NCBI GenBank assembly: GCA_013397075.1
Contig: VWZS01003490.1
Span: 176,134-240,133, forward strand
Direction of reading: 5' to 3'
DNA length: 64,000 nucleotides
Source of the DNA: Rhabdornis inornatus
Taxonomy: Eukaryota > Chordata > Aves > Passeriformes > Rhabdornithidae
In this document: positions 51,841-64,000 of the stretch, in pieces
Numbering within the stretch: position 1 is the first letter of the stretch
How the letters are laid out: each line of letters starts with the position of its first letter
Made by a program: the position numbers and the translations under genes
Notes under the pieces: generated by a model
Database searches by the model: none
What the model saw: only the letters and a program-made list of their open reading frames with translations
What the model was told of the DNA's origin: nothing

Positions 51841-53024
51841 GTGCAGCACTTTGAGCCTAGCCATAGGCACAGCCTAGGCTAGGAGCAAAGAGCACTTGGT
51901 AACATCCTTACACCTTGCTCTTAAATTCTCTTCAATCTCAGACCAGACAGAGCCCAAGTCTGCAGCCCCTGCCGCACCTTTCTCTGTTCTCTTGATCTGC
52001 CAGATGGTCTCTGGCTCTCCAAAATAGGTCTGAAACAGTGAAGGAGTCAGAACTTTCTTTGTAGTCACTGAAAAACCCGTAAATTTTGATGGCAATAGTA
52101 TGTACTGATCAGGGCTAATGTAGCCTAATAGTGCCCTCAGGAGCCAGACAGGTATATTGTGGTGGGAGTTCAGGCCGCAAGAATCTCTCTATTGCAACTC
52201 TTACTCGGAGTATCTTATTAGATATTGTCTTCTTTCATGGTATGTACTGCCTTAATCATCTATTGCCCCAGTGGAAAAAATCAGGCATGTATTTGATTAA
52301 AAAAATGCAAAACCAATACATCATATAGAACAGAGTGCACAACAATACAGAGCTACTCCTACTCAAAACCTTTCTAGTCTGTCTCTACTAGGGCCCTAAT
52401 TTTCTTCTGGATGTACAGTTCTATACCTTTCACTGGTACACAGACAATTTACAACAGCATCTGAGTGCCCAAAAATAGGTTTTACAAAATCTATCCATTT
52501 CTCTCCCACACCTTGGAAATGGGATCATATTCTCCAGACAGTGAAAATATCTGTTTTTAAACATCTCATTTCTTTAAAAAAACAATTATTTTTTTTTTTA
52601 AACACACACATCTGGTCTGCTGACTGCCAAAACTGCTGTTTTGGAACATTTGGTCTTTGGAACAGTGAGCCCTAGTTTCTTCTGTGGTTTATTTATATAT
52701 TTACATCCATACACAAACATAAACATATGCACAGAATAATAGACCATTGTGCCTAAGAGACTGCACAGTTCCAGTCTGAATAATAAATATATAATGCCTC
52801 AGGAAGGATTAAGAGAAGAGTTAAGGTTGACTTTATCAACATCTATTCATATGTCCACTGTGCAGAAGTGGGACACAGGTATTCTCTGCTACTGCTGCCA
52901 GGTTTCTGGAATTATTTTCACCAGGAAGGGAAGTTTAATGTAATTTAAAGGTGAATTTTTACATATGAGAAATCTTGGCCATGAACAGATAATAAAAAGT
53001 ACTAATAAGTCTGCTAATATGTAA

Positions 53025-53038
53025 TTTTTTTTTTTTTT
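53025..53038. repeat. poly(T) tract
   Basis: Run of 14 T followed by AA. Confidence 0.9.
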
Positions 53039-53577
53039 AAACCTTGAAACCTGAAGACAGACATTGCTGTTTAGGCTACTCCATTTTTCTGGGACAGTTG
53101 TAGTTGTGCTATGGTGGTTTTTGTCTTTTTCTTTGATTTCCCCATTTACAAAGTAAATGCTCAGAGTGTCAGCTGCTTGCACTAACTCTTTACAGGACAG
53201 CAGGATAAGAATCAAAGCAAACAATTTCTTTCTTTGATTAGCCATATACCAAACACAGCTGTAGTTCTACCTTCTGATTATCTCCCTGCTTCAATTTCAT
53301 TTGGAGGATAACTTGTGTTAAAAACAGAATAGATCACTTTGTCTAGATACTGCACGTTATGAATATATTTTTGTGTTCTAGAAAGAGCTACTAATTCTTA
53401 TCATAAAACCACCCAAATAGCAAGTATAGGATTAAAGGATGGTTTGGAAGGGAATAGTGTGGTCAGTTTAAGTAAGATTGATATTTGTCTTAATAAATCT
53501 ATTATCCTGCATGACATCTTGAGTATATTTCAAAATGTAGGTCAATGAAATTGTTTCTTAATCTTTATGTATCAGTT

Positions 53578-54690
53578 CACAGAATCTCAGAATTGTAGAA
53601 ACAAAGAATGGGTGAGGTTGGAAGGGACCTCTGGAGGTCATCTCATCTAATACCACTGCTTAAGCAGGACACATAGACTGTGTCTAGACTCCTTTTGAAT
53701 ATCTTCAACAATGGAGATATTCATTTTCTCAGAGCAACTTGTTGCAGTGCCCAATCATCCTGACAGGACTTGCAGGTTAGCTTTGAATATGAACCAACTC
53801 TCTTGGGCCCCTGCTCCCTCCACAGCCGTATGCCATGGGACACACCCAAGCAGATCCTTAAAGAGGCCAAAGTCTGCTCTCTGAACTCTAGGGTTGTGAA
53901 CTTGCTTTTTGCTCTATTCCCTCTTCTCTGAATCCCAAACTCCAACATCTCATGGTCACTGCAGCCAAGGTTGCCTCCAACATTTGCAGTTCCAATGAGC
54001 CCTTGTTTCTGAGCATGAGATCCAGCAGAGCATCTCAACTTGTTGGCTTCTTTATCACCTGGGTCAGGAAGGTGCCATGGCTTCTCTCCAGGAGCATCCT
54101 TGGTTGCTTATGCCCTCCTGTGCTGTTCCTTCAGCACATACCAGGGTGGTTGGAGTCACCCATGAGGTCAGGTGGTCTTGGCCACTTATTCTTCCTTATC
54201 AGGTGGCTTTAGCAGACACTACATCCTTATTGATCTTCTCTTTAATCCTTACCCATCAGTTGGCCTATCAATCCCAAGGCAGAACTCCATGCACTCCAGC
54301 TGTTCTCACACAAAGGCGCATTGCTCCTGAAAACTGTATATCCCTCCATTGCAACCCTCCAGCCATAGAAGACATCCTACTAAGGTCCAGTGATCCAAAC
54401 AGGATTGTAGCCCTACAGCTGCACACAGATTTCCTCATATTGGCTCCCCATGCTGTATGCATTATTGTGCAGGCAGTTTGAGATGCACCCCAGCATGCTG
54501 GGCTGTCAGAAAGGTTTGGGGTGGTGGTGGTGTTTGCCCCAGAACAGGCACTTCCTTGCTTGCTTGAAAGTGCAGGAGGTGGCCTGCTGGAGTTCTGTCT
54601 TGGTGATTTCGTGTTCACCCCACTCCAAGTCCTCTGCTTGTCAGCCCAGTCCCCCACCTCCTCACATGTCTGCTGTTAACTCACGCTTGA
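53578..54690 (-). mobile_element. CR1 LINE, minus strand, with reverse transcriptase deleted
   Basis: The left edge is a CR1 3' end in reverse: 'cacagaatctcag', 'gaggttggaagggacctctgg', then the ORF2 C-terminal stretch '...gagcaacttgttgcagtg' (about 53730-53750). From about 53765 rightwards the minus strand instead encodes the apurinic-type endonuclease at the start of ORF2. Its C-terminal part reads 'NLGCSDHEMLEFGI' (about 53930-53970). Further upstream come an 'LMGDSNHPG' block (the family's GD-x-N-H active-site region) near 54150-54175 and a degraded start region around 54430-54480. Stops and frameshifts break it throughout. A normal ORF2 has about 2 kb of reverse transcriptase between these parts; here it is missing, with the junction near 53765. 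The right boundary is approximate. Confidence 0.85.
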
Positions 54691-55396
54691 TTATCCTACC
54701 CTGTATATTTAAAGAAACAAATTTGCAAAATTACATACACAGAGCAGTTAGAACTACCTGTATTTTGAGTTTATTTACTAATTTTAATATTTGTTTTTTA
54801 TTTAATTAGTTCTAATATAAATTCTACTAATCTGTACAGAGTGACTTTTAAAAGCAGTTACTACTTTCAGCCTCATGTTGTTTCATAAAACACCAAGAAA
54901 ACACAAATGGTGATAAGAGAAACACCATTAGTCTGTCATTTTTGCAAAGAAAAATCTGGGACCAGATGTTCAGCTAGGCAAAGCAGAGGAACTATTCCGT
55001 ATATTTTATCTGGGGAATTGTAACCACGTACCAAAACACAGTAGAGTTCCACAAATTTAAACTAGTCAAAAAAGCAGTTTGATTTTTGTACCCCTTTTAC
55101 CCTAAGATTCTCATTGTTTTTTTCTCATGATTTAGACAAAATTTTTCTAGCCCTTTAAAGAGTGACCAAATTCCAATTGACACAGGCCAATTTCCAGTTT
55201 TGGGATGATTCTTCAAGCAGCTGTAATAGGAAAAATGGAAAGGATTCAGTAGGACTTCATGGTCATTTCAGCTCAGGATACAGGCTAACAAAATTCAGAA
55301 TTTAAAACAGAAAATATGTAGGAGTATTATCATTTTGCCACTCCTCTGTTGCTGTGAATGTGAATACATTTCCATTTACTAGTAGATTAATTCTCC
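54691..55396. other. AT-rich spacer between two CR1 copies
   Basis: No element or exon recognised. Confidence 0.6.
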
Positions 55397-55701
55397 TACC
55401 TAAGGGGCCTACAAGAAAGCTATAGAGGGACTTTTTGCAAGGGCTTGTAGTGATAGAACAAGGACAAATGGCTTTAAACTGAAAGAGGGTAGATTTAGAT
55501 CAGATATCAGCAAGAAATTCTTTACTTTGGAGGTGATCAGGTGCTGGAACAGGTTGCCAGAGCACTGTGGATGCCCCGCCCCTGGAAACATTCAAGGTGT
55601 GGTTGAATGAGCAACCTGGTCTAGAGGAAGGTTCATGGCCACAGGGTTGGGACTAGATGATCTTTAATGTCTCTTCCCACAGAAACCATTCCATGATTCT
55701 T
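55397..55701 (+). mobile_element. CR1 LINE fragment, short 3' piece
   Basis: About 305 bp of CR1 3' end in the + orientation. It starts with 'ggggcctacaagaaagc' and 'gggactttttgcaagggc', continues with 'ggctttaaactgaaagaggg' and the C-terminal coding block 'tgctggaacaggttgccag', and ends in the 3' untranslated region ('ttgggactagatgatcttta', 'ccattccatgattct'). It is severely 5'-truncated, as is usual for avian CR1. The opposite-strand frame at 55409-55591 is a shadow of it. Confidence 0.93.
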
Positions 55702-58700
55702 ACTCTGTAAATTCCACATGTGTGATGGGGAAACATTTCACTTGGAATAAAAAAGCAAACAAAAGATTATAAAAACTGGATATTAATTTTCCACAATTTT
55801 AATTCTAAACTTGCCAGAATTTCTGGATGATCAATATGTTAAACAGATATACTAGGCACTGTAGAAAAGCAGCATTTCTGCAAGAATTCACCTGAATTGC
55901 AAATGATACTACAACAAGCTAGTTTTTTTAGCAGTAGAGAAGATGTTTTGACGAAGAGTAAAGGAGGAAGCCAAATACAAACCACATTTTTCTGTAAGTG
56001 AACCCATTTCTACTCATAGGCAGGCCAATAAGAAGCGCATAATAACTCTCTTCATTTGGGATTTTTAAAATGTTGTTGTAGTTGTTAATTGCTATGAACA
56101 AGCACTTTAGTGTGAAGAAGGTAGTGTTTGCTATAAGACACAAGGGAAGAGGGAGCAGAAATTAGGAATTTGAACCTTAGGAATCTGTGCTTGAAGAAAA
56201 CAGTAAAATTAGGTCTTTATGAAATTTCCAATCTTGCCTACATTCAAGTATCCAGCTAATCTGAATAGAAACTATAGTTGAATAACTACTCTGATATTTG
56301 TTGAAATGTTGATTTGCATAAGATCTACTTCATGTGACCAAAAGAAGTAAAATAACCTTCATAATTTTCCAAGTACTGGATAATTTTCTTTATTACTAAA
56401 TATAACATAACTCTACAAAGAGTGTAATTTAAATTGTTAAAAATTAATTATTTTGTAACATAAATAAATTTCCCCAGAGCATCTTTTCACATCATGCTGT
56501 TAGACTAGAAGTGGGTTACCAAAAAAATTAATCCTTCCAGGTATTTCATGGCTTGTCTGTGGCATGCTTTCAAGATAAGCATTTTTCTGATAAAGCATTA
56601 GCAGTAAGGTCTGTGCTAAATTTATGCTGTTGGCCCAATTTCCACAAGGGTTTATTTTACAAAAACTAGAACTCAGGTGCTGCTGCTCTACAACACTTCT
56701 GTAACATTAATGTGGGTCACTGACATGATGACAGAAAACTATGATTTCATGTCAGTAGGGTTAAAATTTCAGACTTGAATAAAATGTTTCAGTCAGAAGG
56801 GACAATACTGTCAATGAACAAAAAGACATTTCCATTTATCTTATCTGATGGTAGAAAATATACAGAATAAGTACTACAGGAGCACTTGCTAACACCATTA
56901 CAGCTAAAGAGGACTTTCACACCAGTGAATGCTTGAAGTATTTTACTTCTTACATGGATTCATTTCTTTTGCAATTACTTTTAGGTGTTCTATTATTTGG
57001 GCTGCTTCCAGTAGCTACTTCTACTAATGCATGCCCTCTGCAACTCTTAGTCTACCTTGCAATTAAATTAAAATATGTGTTTTAATGGTATCAGAGGCAT
57101 TACTTGGTGTACTCTGGTGTTGAATTTAAGCCTTTGTTCTATAAAAAAAGAAGCATATAAATAAAAAATACTTGAATAGGTTTTCCATTGTGAAATATTT
57201 TTAGAAGTAGTTAATAATATGTTATATCTTTGCTGGAGATCCAAAACAGAAACAAATGAGATCTATAGTCATGATATTTATACCTGGAAAAATATACAGT
57301 ATTTTTAAACATTGCTCAATGAAATTATTCCTAACTAAATCTATGTATAGTCACCCTTAGCAAGAAAATAACAGATATTTTACTGTATTATTTCTGCCCC
57401 AGCCTGATGGAGACTTTTGTTTCCACTAAAGAGTTGATATAAAACTCAACTTTTTACTTTGTAGCTCCTTATTTTCACTCATAGATTCACAATCAGAAAA
57501 AGAAAAAAACTCATAAAATTTTGCAGAGGAGAATTATATAGAAAAAAATGCTGGTAAAATCAAGGAATGCAAACCTTAAACTGCATTTAATTTTTCCAGT
57601 GTAAAATATAGATGTAAGAGTTTCCTGGAGTTAGTGTCTAGAAGTCATATTTTTGTCTCTCATGTATGTATTGTAAGCTGCTATTTCACCTAAAACAATT
57701 AGAATGTTATCAGAGCTGCTGAAAATACTAGCAGCATTGCAAACCCAAACCTTCAGAAATCATATATAATTTGGCCTAAAAACTTCTAGATTTAAAAAGT
57801 ATCCTGCATGGAATGATTTATTTTTCATTCATTGTTGGGTTTTGAGAGTTATTATAATTTTCCAAATAGTATTTCTATTTTGTCAGTTTATCTTTGCTGT
57901 GCTTACTAAGTCCTCTCCCACCAGAGAAAGTGTTCTGGGCTTATATGCAGACTCTAAATCTACAAAAGGGGAGCAACAGTCTGCTAAGACTAGATATTCT
58001 GAATTCCCAGGTTTTGCAGTTTTGCAACAGTCCAATTTGCTTTACTGTCTTAGGAAAAAGCTTAGATTTGAACCTGACCTTCTGAAAAGCTGCAGAGATG
58101 ATAATACTAATACTGGTATTGATGATGTTGGTGATGATGGAAGGCAGAAGTCACTTTTGTCTCTTTTAACAGAGGGATGACCATGGCAGGTGTGTAAGTT
58201 ACCTTGTCCAGAGTGGAATCTGGCATATGGAATCATACCTTCTGTGGCATTCTGTTTCGGTAGTGGTAAACCACTCATGAGAAGGAATGTTGTTGCAGGT
58301 GGGAGAAGAAAAGCTGCAAAAATAGACAAAGACAAGTTTTCAGCAGGACAGACTTTTTGCTGGAAAATTCTCAATCCTGGCGTCACCTACACTCATGTCT
58401 GTGGAGCTATCAGAGCATGACTGAAAGAGATTCACAGTTCAGAGCTAGTTCATTTTTGATACCAATGGTAGGTTACAAGAAATGCTGGGAATGTCTTATT
58501 AACAGATCTATCTGATAGTTGACAGTGACACCAAGAAATCGTACAAGTGAAAAATTCGGTTTTAATTGCAGCAAGCTCAGGTATGAATGGCAGTGGCATT
58601 CAAGCTTTAAGCCATGGCAGCTCAGGACTCAGCTGCTGGGTGAGTACAAACAACATCTTGTGCCAACTCCACTGCAAATTCACTGATGAAAGGAAAAATG

Positions 58701-60069
58701 CTGTGGAACAATACCAAAATAACTCTGAAAAATTAGAACATTCCCCTGTGAAATGTTCTCAATTCAGATGTTCTCAACATTCTATTAAGCAGAATGTTAC
58801 TAAATTTTGAATAACTCAGTTCAAGACAGGGTTCTAGTTACCTTCAGATTACCAGTCTTTTCTAAAGGCCTTCAGAACAAGATATATCATTAAAGACTTA
58901 AAATATTCTTAAAAATACCACCTCCAAGGTCAGTTCTGTATGGTGATTTTTATTGCATTGGAGTTACACTTTAACAAATTCTTACTTTGTGAAAAAATTC
59001 GTTAGCACATCCCACAGAGCAGGTAAAAGACATACTCCAGCTGTTCTGACAAGGTTATATATTCATGAATTTCTGAGTCACATTCAGAGATAAACCTCCA
59101 TTCCCTGAAATCTGTAATTGAAAAGCTAACATGAGATCCATTGCAAGTGAGAAAAGACCAGTTGGAACAACAAAGGGATAGATTGTAAACCTAATGCCAT
59201 AAATGCAGCATAAATACTCAGATAATTTAAGACAGGTAAACCATCTTTTTTATCTATTATAAAGTATATACCTGGAAAAGTTAAAGGGAAATAGGGCTAT
59301 CAGTGCTAAATAACTATATAAATTCTGGAGAGCTCACACAGGCTCTCCATGGCCATTGCATCTGTAGCATCTTTATTTTTATGACTTACCTCAAATAACT
59401 TTATCACGTTTAAGCTTCATGTGGCAATCTATTAACCATTTATATGCCTGATGATGTTGAATAGTTATAGTCAAGTTATCTGTCAAATGTGAATAAATGA
59501 AAACTATCTGCTCCTTTGCTCTGAAAGGAAACTGAAGGAAACAGTCAAGGTAATTCCATGTTTGTCCTGGTAGAAATACTACTGGCAAAAATTAAGATGC
59601 TGTTGAGTCCTCTATTTCACAACAGAAGTAAACAATTTTTATTTTTGCAGTTGTGGGTTTTTCAGCAAAAATATTAGGCAGATTGCAAAATTTCAGCAAT
59701 TTGTATTACTTTAAAAGATCAAGATTCTGGAAAAGCCCCGCTTTTCCACCTCTTTTCCCAGCATTGAAATGTCCTATGCCTTGGTTCACTAGTGACAGTT
59801 ATAAGATCTTGGAGTCTTGGCCCCAGAACCTGTTTTTTGTTTGCTTTGAACATACTCTGCATGGCACCACAGCCTCTGTCACACTGCAGCTGCTTGTGCC
59901 AGACTCAGCTGTGGCTGGCAGCATTTAGCAGGTGGTGGAAGTGAGATGGAAGCTGTGGGAGTGCAAGGGAGTAATCCTGTCTAATGACTCTTCCTGTGTA
60001 GGATTTTTACACTACTTGGGCAAGACTGGTTTTCTTCACACAAAACTCAAATGCTCTCAGATGGTATCA

Positions 60070-60090
60070 CATTGCATAGACTATGCAATG
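60070..60090. repeat. 21-bp palindrome
   Basis: CATTGCATAG, a single A, then the exact reverse complement CTATGCAATG. The flanks do not extend the pairing. Confidence 0.95.
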
Positions 60091-61719
60091 GTAGTCTAAA
60101 TAAAGTTTCAGCAATCTCAACAATAAATGGATGGGCTAATTAGAGACTACTCATTTGTGACATGGCCAATAAGTGGTTCATAGCTATCTAGTAGAAATAA
60201 AGGGATTTCTGAAGGGCTAATCTTGTGTTTAGCAGAAGAGCAAACAACAAGAGAAAGAACTCAAGAGCCTATAATTACAAATGTCATAATGACAAAATAC
60301 AAGAGTAAACAAAAATTGAGATCAGATAGGTTTGCAATAAGCGTTGAACTAATCACAGCACAAAATAAAGGTACAAGAGGTTCAGAGTTGTTTATTCAAT
60401 AAAATTCCTTCTGATGTACTTGAAAGCATAAACACACAGATTAGTTGTAATGTACTCCAGTGCAGCTGTGCAGAACCACTTTCACTTTGCCACAGCCCCA
60501 GCATTTCAAGTCACATCAAACCCCCAAATTTTATTGCACTGGTGAGTCTGAAGAGTGACTCATCAGCACTTTTTAAATCTTTCTTCTTCTATGATTATGA
60601 AAATTCACTCTGCTCAATACTTTCATTCTTATTTCTTCCTTACACCTTTCCTCTCAGAACTGTATTCTTACATGGTTTATTCTTCACATTTTCATGTTTA
60701 TTCTGCTCCACTTAATTTCTTTCCAATGTTGTCTGGTACTGCAGCTGCTTGTCATTCTAAAGAGACAATTTTCCTCTCATACCTTGCCTCATAAAGCTTC
60801 CAAACGATCTTGAAAAGGGTGGTTTCCTTAAGGTAGTGTCACATAGCCTCCAATCTAATAAGTGCAGCAGAACCTTTGTATTTAGCAATCTGTTTGAGCA
60901 TGTTCTTTAAGACCCTAAGATTTTCCTCTGCAATAATTTTGTGTCAGTCTTTGCATTACTCTTACAATTAATACTTGCTTACAGAAAAAGTTTGAGTAAC
61001 TGTGCTTCCTCACGGCCGTAGAAGAGGCAAGGAGGGACCGTGGTCTGACAGAATGACATGAGTGTTTTCTTTCAACACTTCAGTACATAAAGGCCAGATA
61101 TCTTGAGATTTGAAGGGGCACAGCATATTTATTCTTTGTACCACTGCATGTAAGGTAGAGAATTTGTATCCCTAACCTTCCAGTCTTATAAAAATACTTT
61201 TATTCCTTTTTTACCTCTCAAGTTTTTCCATAGCTCTGCTTATTTTCATTTTGATATGACAATAAGAGACAATATAGTGTAAGTTTCAGCTCCTATTTTT
61301 TTCAACTTAAATGCAGCTTACTGACTAAATCTTCACTTTTGAGAAGACAGAAGCATAAGCACTAACAACGTACAGAAGACCTTGCTTCTCTCCACAGGGG
61401 CACAACTCAGCAGCTTCTGCCGAGTGAAGGAAGAAATTTGGTCCATTTCATTCATTTTATACATGCTGATTGAATTAATTTGTTAGGCCTATACATGGTA
61501 GAATATTTTCCATTTTCAGGACAATACCTGCAGTAGTGTGCTCATCATTTAGCAAAATGGATCATTAACAACTGATGCAAAATGGCATAATAGATATTGC
61601 TGTTTTCCTTTAGCAACTAGTGTTGGGTTCAACTGGAGATCAAATTGCCTCATATCCCACACATTACAAATCTTGGAGGCTGACATTTACAAACATAGAA
61701 TGGAGTACATTCAGACTAC

Positions 61720-61781
61720 ATATATATATATATACATGTATGTATATATATATATATATATATTTATTTATTTATATATAA
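61720..61781. repeat. (TA)n microsatellite
   Basis: TA dinucleotides interrupted by CATGTATG and then by TTTA units. The longest uninterrupted TA tract in the window lies in its second half. Confidence 0.9.
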
Positions 61782-63685
61782 AGGCTTTCAGATTAATGTA
61801 ATATCAGAGATTCTAGATTGGATGTTTACATGCTCATGTGGTAGCTAATAATTAAATTGAATTTCAGTTATTGGCCATACAGACATCAAACTTTTTTAGA
61901 TAAACATTAATAAGGTACATACAATACCTATGTCATGTGTATATAGTATGTCCACAATATCTTTTGGGCTAGGTTTTCAGCAATAAACAAAATGCTTCTA
62001 TACTCTGAAGTGTAAATTCACATATTATTTACTACTTATTTTAATGTCTTAAAAAAACACAATGAATCCCAGTTTCTTTCTGCATAGGGGATGCAGCCTT
62101 TCTTCTTTCATAATGGAATGGAAAGTAATGATGCATTCCAAAAAATGCATAATTCTTTCTTTTGGTTATTATGACCAACTTCCCTAAGTAGAGCAATGGA
62201 GTAAAATCAGAGTATGCTACATGAATCCTCAAGCAGGTGAGATGGACATAATTATGTCTAACAAGATGTTAGGAAGAGAAAAATAATTGCCTGTAAAACT
62301 TATTTCTTCAGGCCATAAAGCTTTGTGTTACACTGATCAAGTGCACAGTTTCTGCTGACATCCACGGCACTATACTGTTGTATCCATGTTGTAGACTGTG
62401 TGAAATATTGCTCTTTCTGCCACTATCTCCTCAGACCACAGTTTCAAATTCTGTTTGCTTTAGGTTCATTTTCCACTTTCTTTGCCAACTAGCATTGGTC
62501 TCTTCCTTGTATCTATCAAGCAACTCCATGGCCTGGTATATTTACTTTTCCTTCCAGCTTCTCTGGTTTAGCTACTCAGCAAAAGAAGATTTGATTCCAG
62601 AGCAGGTCAATGCAAGTGATGTAGGTGTAATCTTGCCTGTGGATGTGCTGGGATTGAGATTCAACCTCCTCAGTATTCAGAATCCCAGTTATGCATTGCA
62701 AAACTTCCATGGAAGCTGAGCTTCCTTGTATTTATTTTCTGTGCCTAAACAAACTAGATTAGAGCTGCCTCTGGTGTACCATTTCTGTTGGTATTTCTTA
62801 CAGATTGCACCTGTTTGATGGCAGTTGGGCGAGAAGCTGTTCTCTTTAAATAGAAATTTTCCAGTTTACTGTAAATGATATAATATTGTTTTCATCACTA
62901 TATGTTTTCTCTTTCCTTCTGGTTATTTATCTCTGGACTCACAATATTGAAGCTGTCTGAGGATACTCAATGTGAAGAGTTGCACTGCGTTGCTGCAGAC
63001 ATTTGATCTGGAAAAATATCTTGTAATTTCACTACATTCATGCAAGGGAGAATCAAGGGGAAAAAAACCCCTACATGTGGTCAGTAAATTATGTGTATAT
63101 AGTAAAAACAATATAAATCACATCTCATGAAAGAAAGGAGGACACTTGGGATTTTAAGAGGCTGTTTATAAAAGAACAACCCAACTAAAATAGTAGTTTC
63201 TTAACACCCTCCAAGTGACAAATCGACATACGTTGTGCAAAAAATGGGCAAGCAGGAAGTGAAAAATGCCAAAACGAAATATGCTTCCACTTACAGGCTT
63301 GCAACACCTAAGGCATGCTCTTACTGCTCTAACTTAAGAAGTAACACCAAAATTCCTATGAAGATGAATGTAGCTATGGAAGAGGAAAGCCTTTAAAAGA
63401 CCTCATTAGAACAATTTTTAAAAGTTTTTGGAAACTAACAGTAGCATCTCGAAAGTATTCTGCTATTTATGGGCAGCAAATTTAGAGAGTGCTGGCATAG
63501 ATCATGGTATCAGAGTTGCTCAGACAGAGAAATAAACATCTCTGCATTCCAAGGAGCTGCAGGGAACAGAAAAGCCTGCATAATCTATTAGAGATTTACA
63601 GTCAACACGTCTTTTGATCGCAAGGCACATATTGCTTTTGTGAGGTTAACCCCCACAGAAATAAAGTCAGGGTGTTTGGTTGGGC

Positions 63686-63700
63686 TTTTTTTTTTTTTTT
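63686..63700. repeat. poly(T) tract
   Basis: Run of 15 T. Confidence 0.9.
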
Positions 63701-63791
63701 AAGTCGGGTGGAGATGTTGCTTTTTTGTACTAGAACTGCTACATTGCTGTCTATGAGAGGAGTTCATTTCTAAACAATGCTGTTTAGACAT

Positions 63792-63825
63792 TTGACAGTT
63801 TGAAGGTTTTGACAGTTTGAAGGTT
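63792..63825. repeat. 17-bp perfect tandem duplication
   Basis: TTGACAGTTTGAAGGTT occurs twice back to back without mismatch. The lack of any mismatch points to a recent event. Confidence 0.95.
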
Positions 63826-63849
63826 ATTTTTCCCTGTCCACCTGTCCAG

Positions 63850-63870
63850 AAAAAAAAAAAGAAAAAAAAA
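63850..63870. repeat. A-rich tract
   Basis: Eleven A, one G, nine A. No retroelement body recognised to its left. Confidence 0.9.
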
Positions 63871-64000
63871 TTCTGCTTCTGCTAACTAAATTAAAAGGAA
63901 GAGTTTACAAATTTCAGGACATGCTCAGTGGCTCTACGGCCATAGCCAGTTTGATGCAAGAGTATTTTCAACACAATTTTTCTGTGATAACTGTTCTCAC

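Larger units (their letters stand above)
43503..53577. other. noncoding stretch with one GC-rich island
   Basis: AT-rich, without recognised retroelements. A scrap of old repeat wording ('attccactcaaatcaatgg') lies at about 43544-43562. Simple tracts: T-run at 50595-50606 and T-run at 53025-53038. The GC-rich island at about 51360-51840 is listed separately. The frame at 48039-48389 (minus, 116 codons) has no signature. The frame at 52889-53245 (minus) is discussed as a finding because of its signal-peptide-like start. Confidence 0.55.
55702..64000. other. AT-rich noncoding stretch, no gene seen
   Basis: No mobile element or exon recognised. The frames at 57842-58180, 58042-58386, 59653-59928 and 62378-62719 have no domain signature; the first contains an acidic Asp/Gly run from a GATGATGATGG-type patch. 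Simple repeats and a palindrome are listed separately. Confidence 0.6.

Noticed and set aside
54268..54657. 129-codon minus-strand frame
   Set aside because: It is a frameshifted reading of the CR1 endonuclease region.
57842..58180. 112-codon + strand frame with a hydrophobic start and an acidic Asp/Gly run
   Set aside because: The hydrophobic start comes from T-rich sequence and the acidic run from a GAT/GGT-rich patch; no domain or splice support.
1..64000. CRISPR arrays, operons, riboswitches or prokaryotic systems
   Set aside because: The sequence is vertebrate; no regularly spaced repeats or bacterial gene organisation are present.

Overview
The window looks like an intergenic or deep-intronic stretch of a bird genome, most likely a passerine. 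It is AT-rich and full of stop codons. Its recognisable content is a set of avian retroelement remnants: five CR1 LINE fragments, five solo or broken endogenous-retrovirus LTRs, microsatellites and a few very old repeats. The avian call rests on the CR1 3' ends (the ATTCTGTG-type terminus near 21112, and 'atagaatcatagac' at 26164). The passerine call rests mainly on the LTR at 43249-43497. Its minus-strand start, TGTCTTGGTTTGAAAGACAG, is one I recognise from passerine genomes. Family names come from memory of consensus sequences, not from a search.

Layout. 1-14.0 kb is AT-rich noncoding DNA with simple repeats and one short ancient repeat. 14.04-14.26 kb holds one copy of a diverged repeat whose second copy lies at 39.31-39.45 kb. 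20.6-21.1 kb is a + strand CR1. 22.4-23.0 kb is a + strand solo LTR. 26.2-27.1 kb is a minus-strand CR1. 29.5-30.5 kb is a + strand solo LTR with internal tandem repeats. 33.87-34.14 kb is a short minus-strand solo LTR. 34.49-34.80 kb is a degraded LTR head and 35.2-35.5 kb a minus-strand CR1 piece. 43.2-43.5 kb is a minus-strand LTR containing an assembly gap. 53.58-54.69 kb is a minus-strand CR1 that has lost its reverse transcriptase. 55.4-55.7 kb is a short + strand CR1. The rest, to 64 kb, is AT-rich unique sequence.

No complete protein-coding gene, tRNA, rRNA or CRISPR array is supported. Two minus-strand hints of a host gene deserve testing. One is a 150-nt, six-cysteine open segment with good splice signals at both ends (39014-39163). 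The other is an open frame with a convincing signal peptide about 14 kb upstream on the same strand (start codon at 53245). Neither is assigned to a known family.

I found no undescribed molecular system. The most informative items are the two exon-like segments, the internally deleted CR1, the pair of unnamed ancient repeats, an unexplained GC-rich island at about 51.36-51.84 kb, and a perfect 12-bp hairpin at 15.87 kb.
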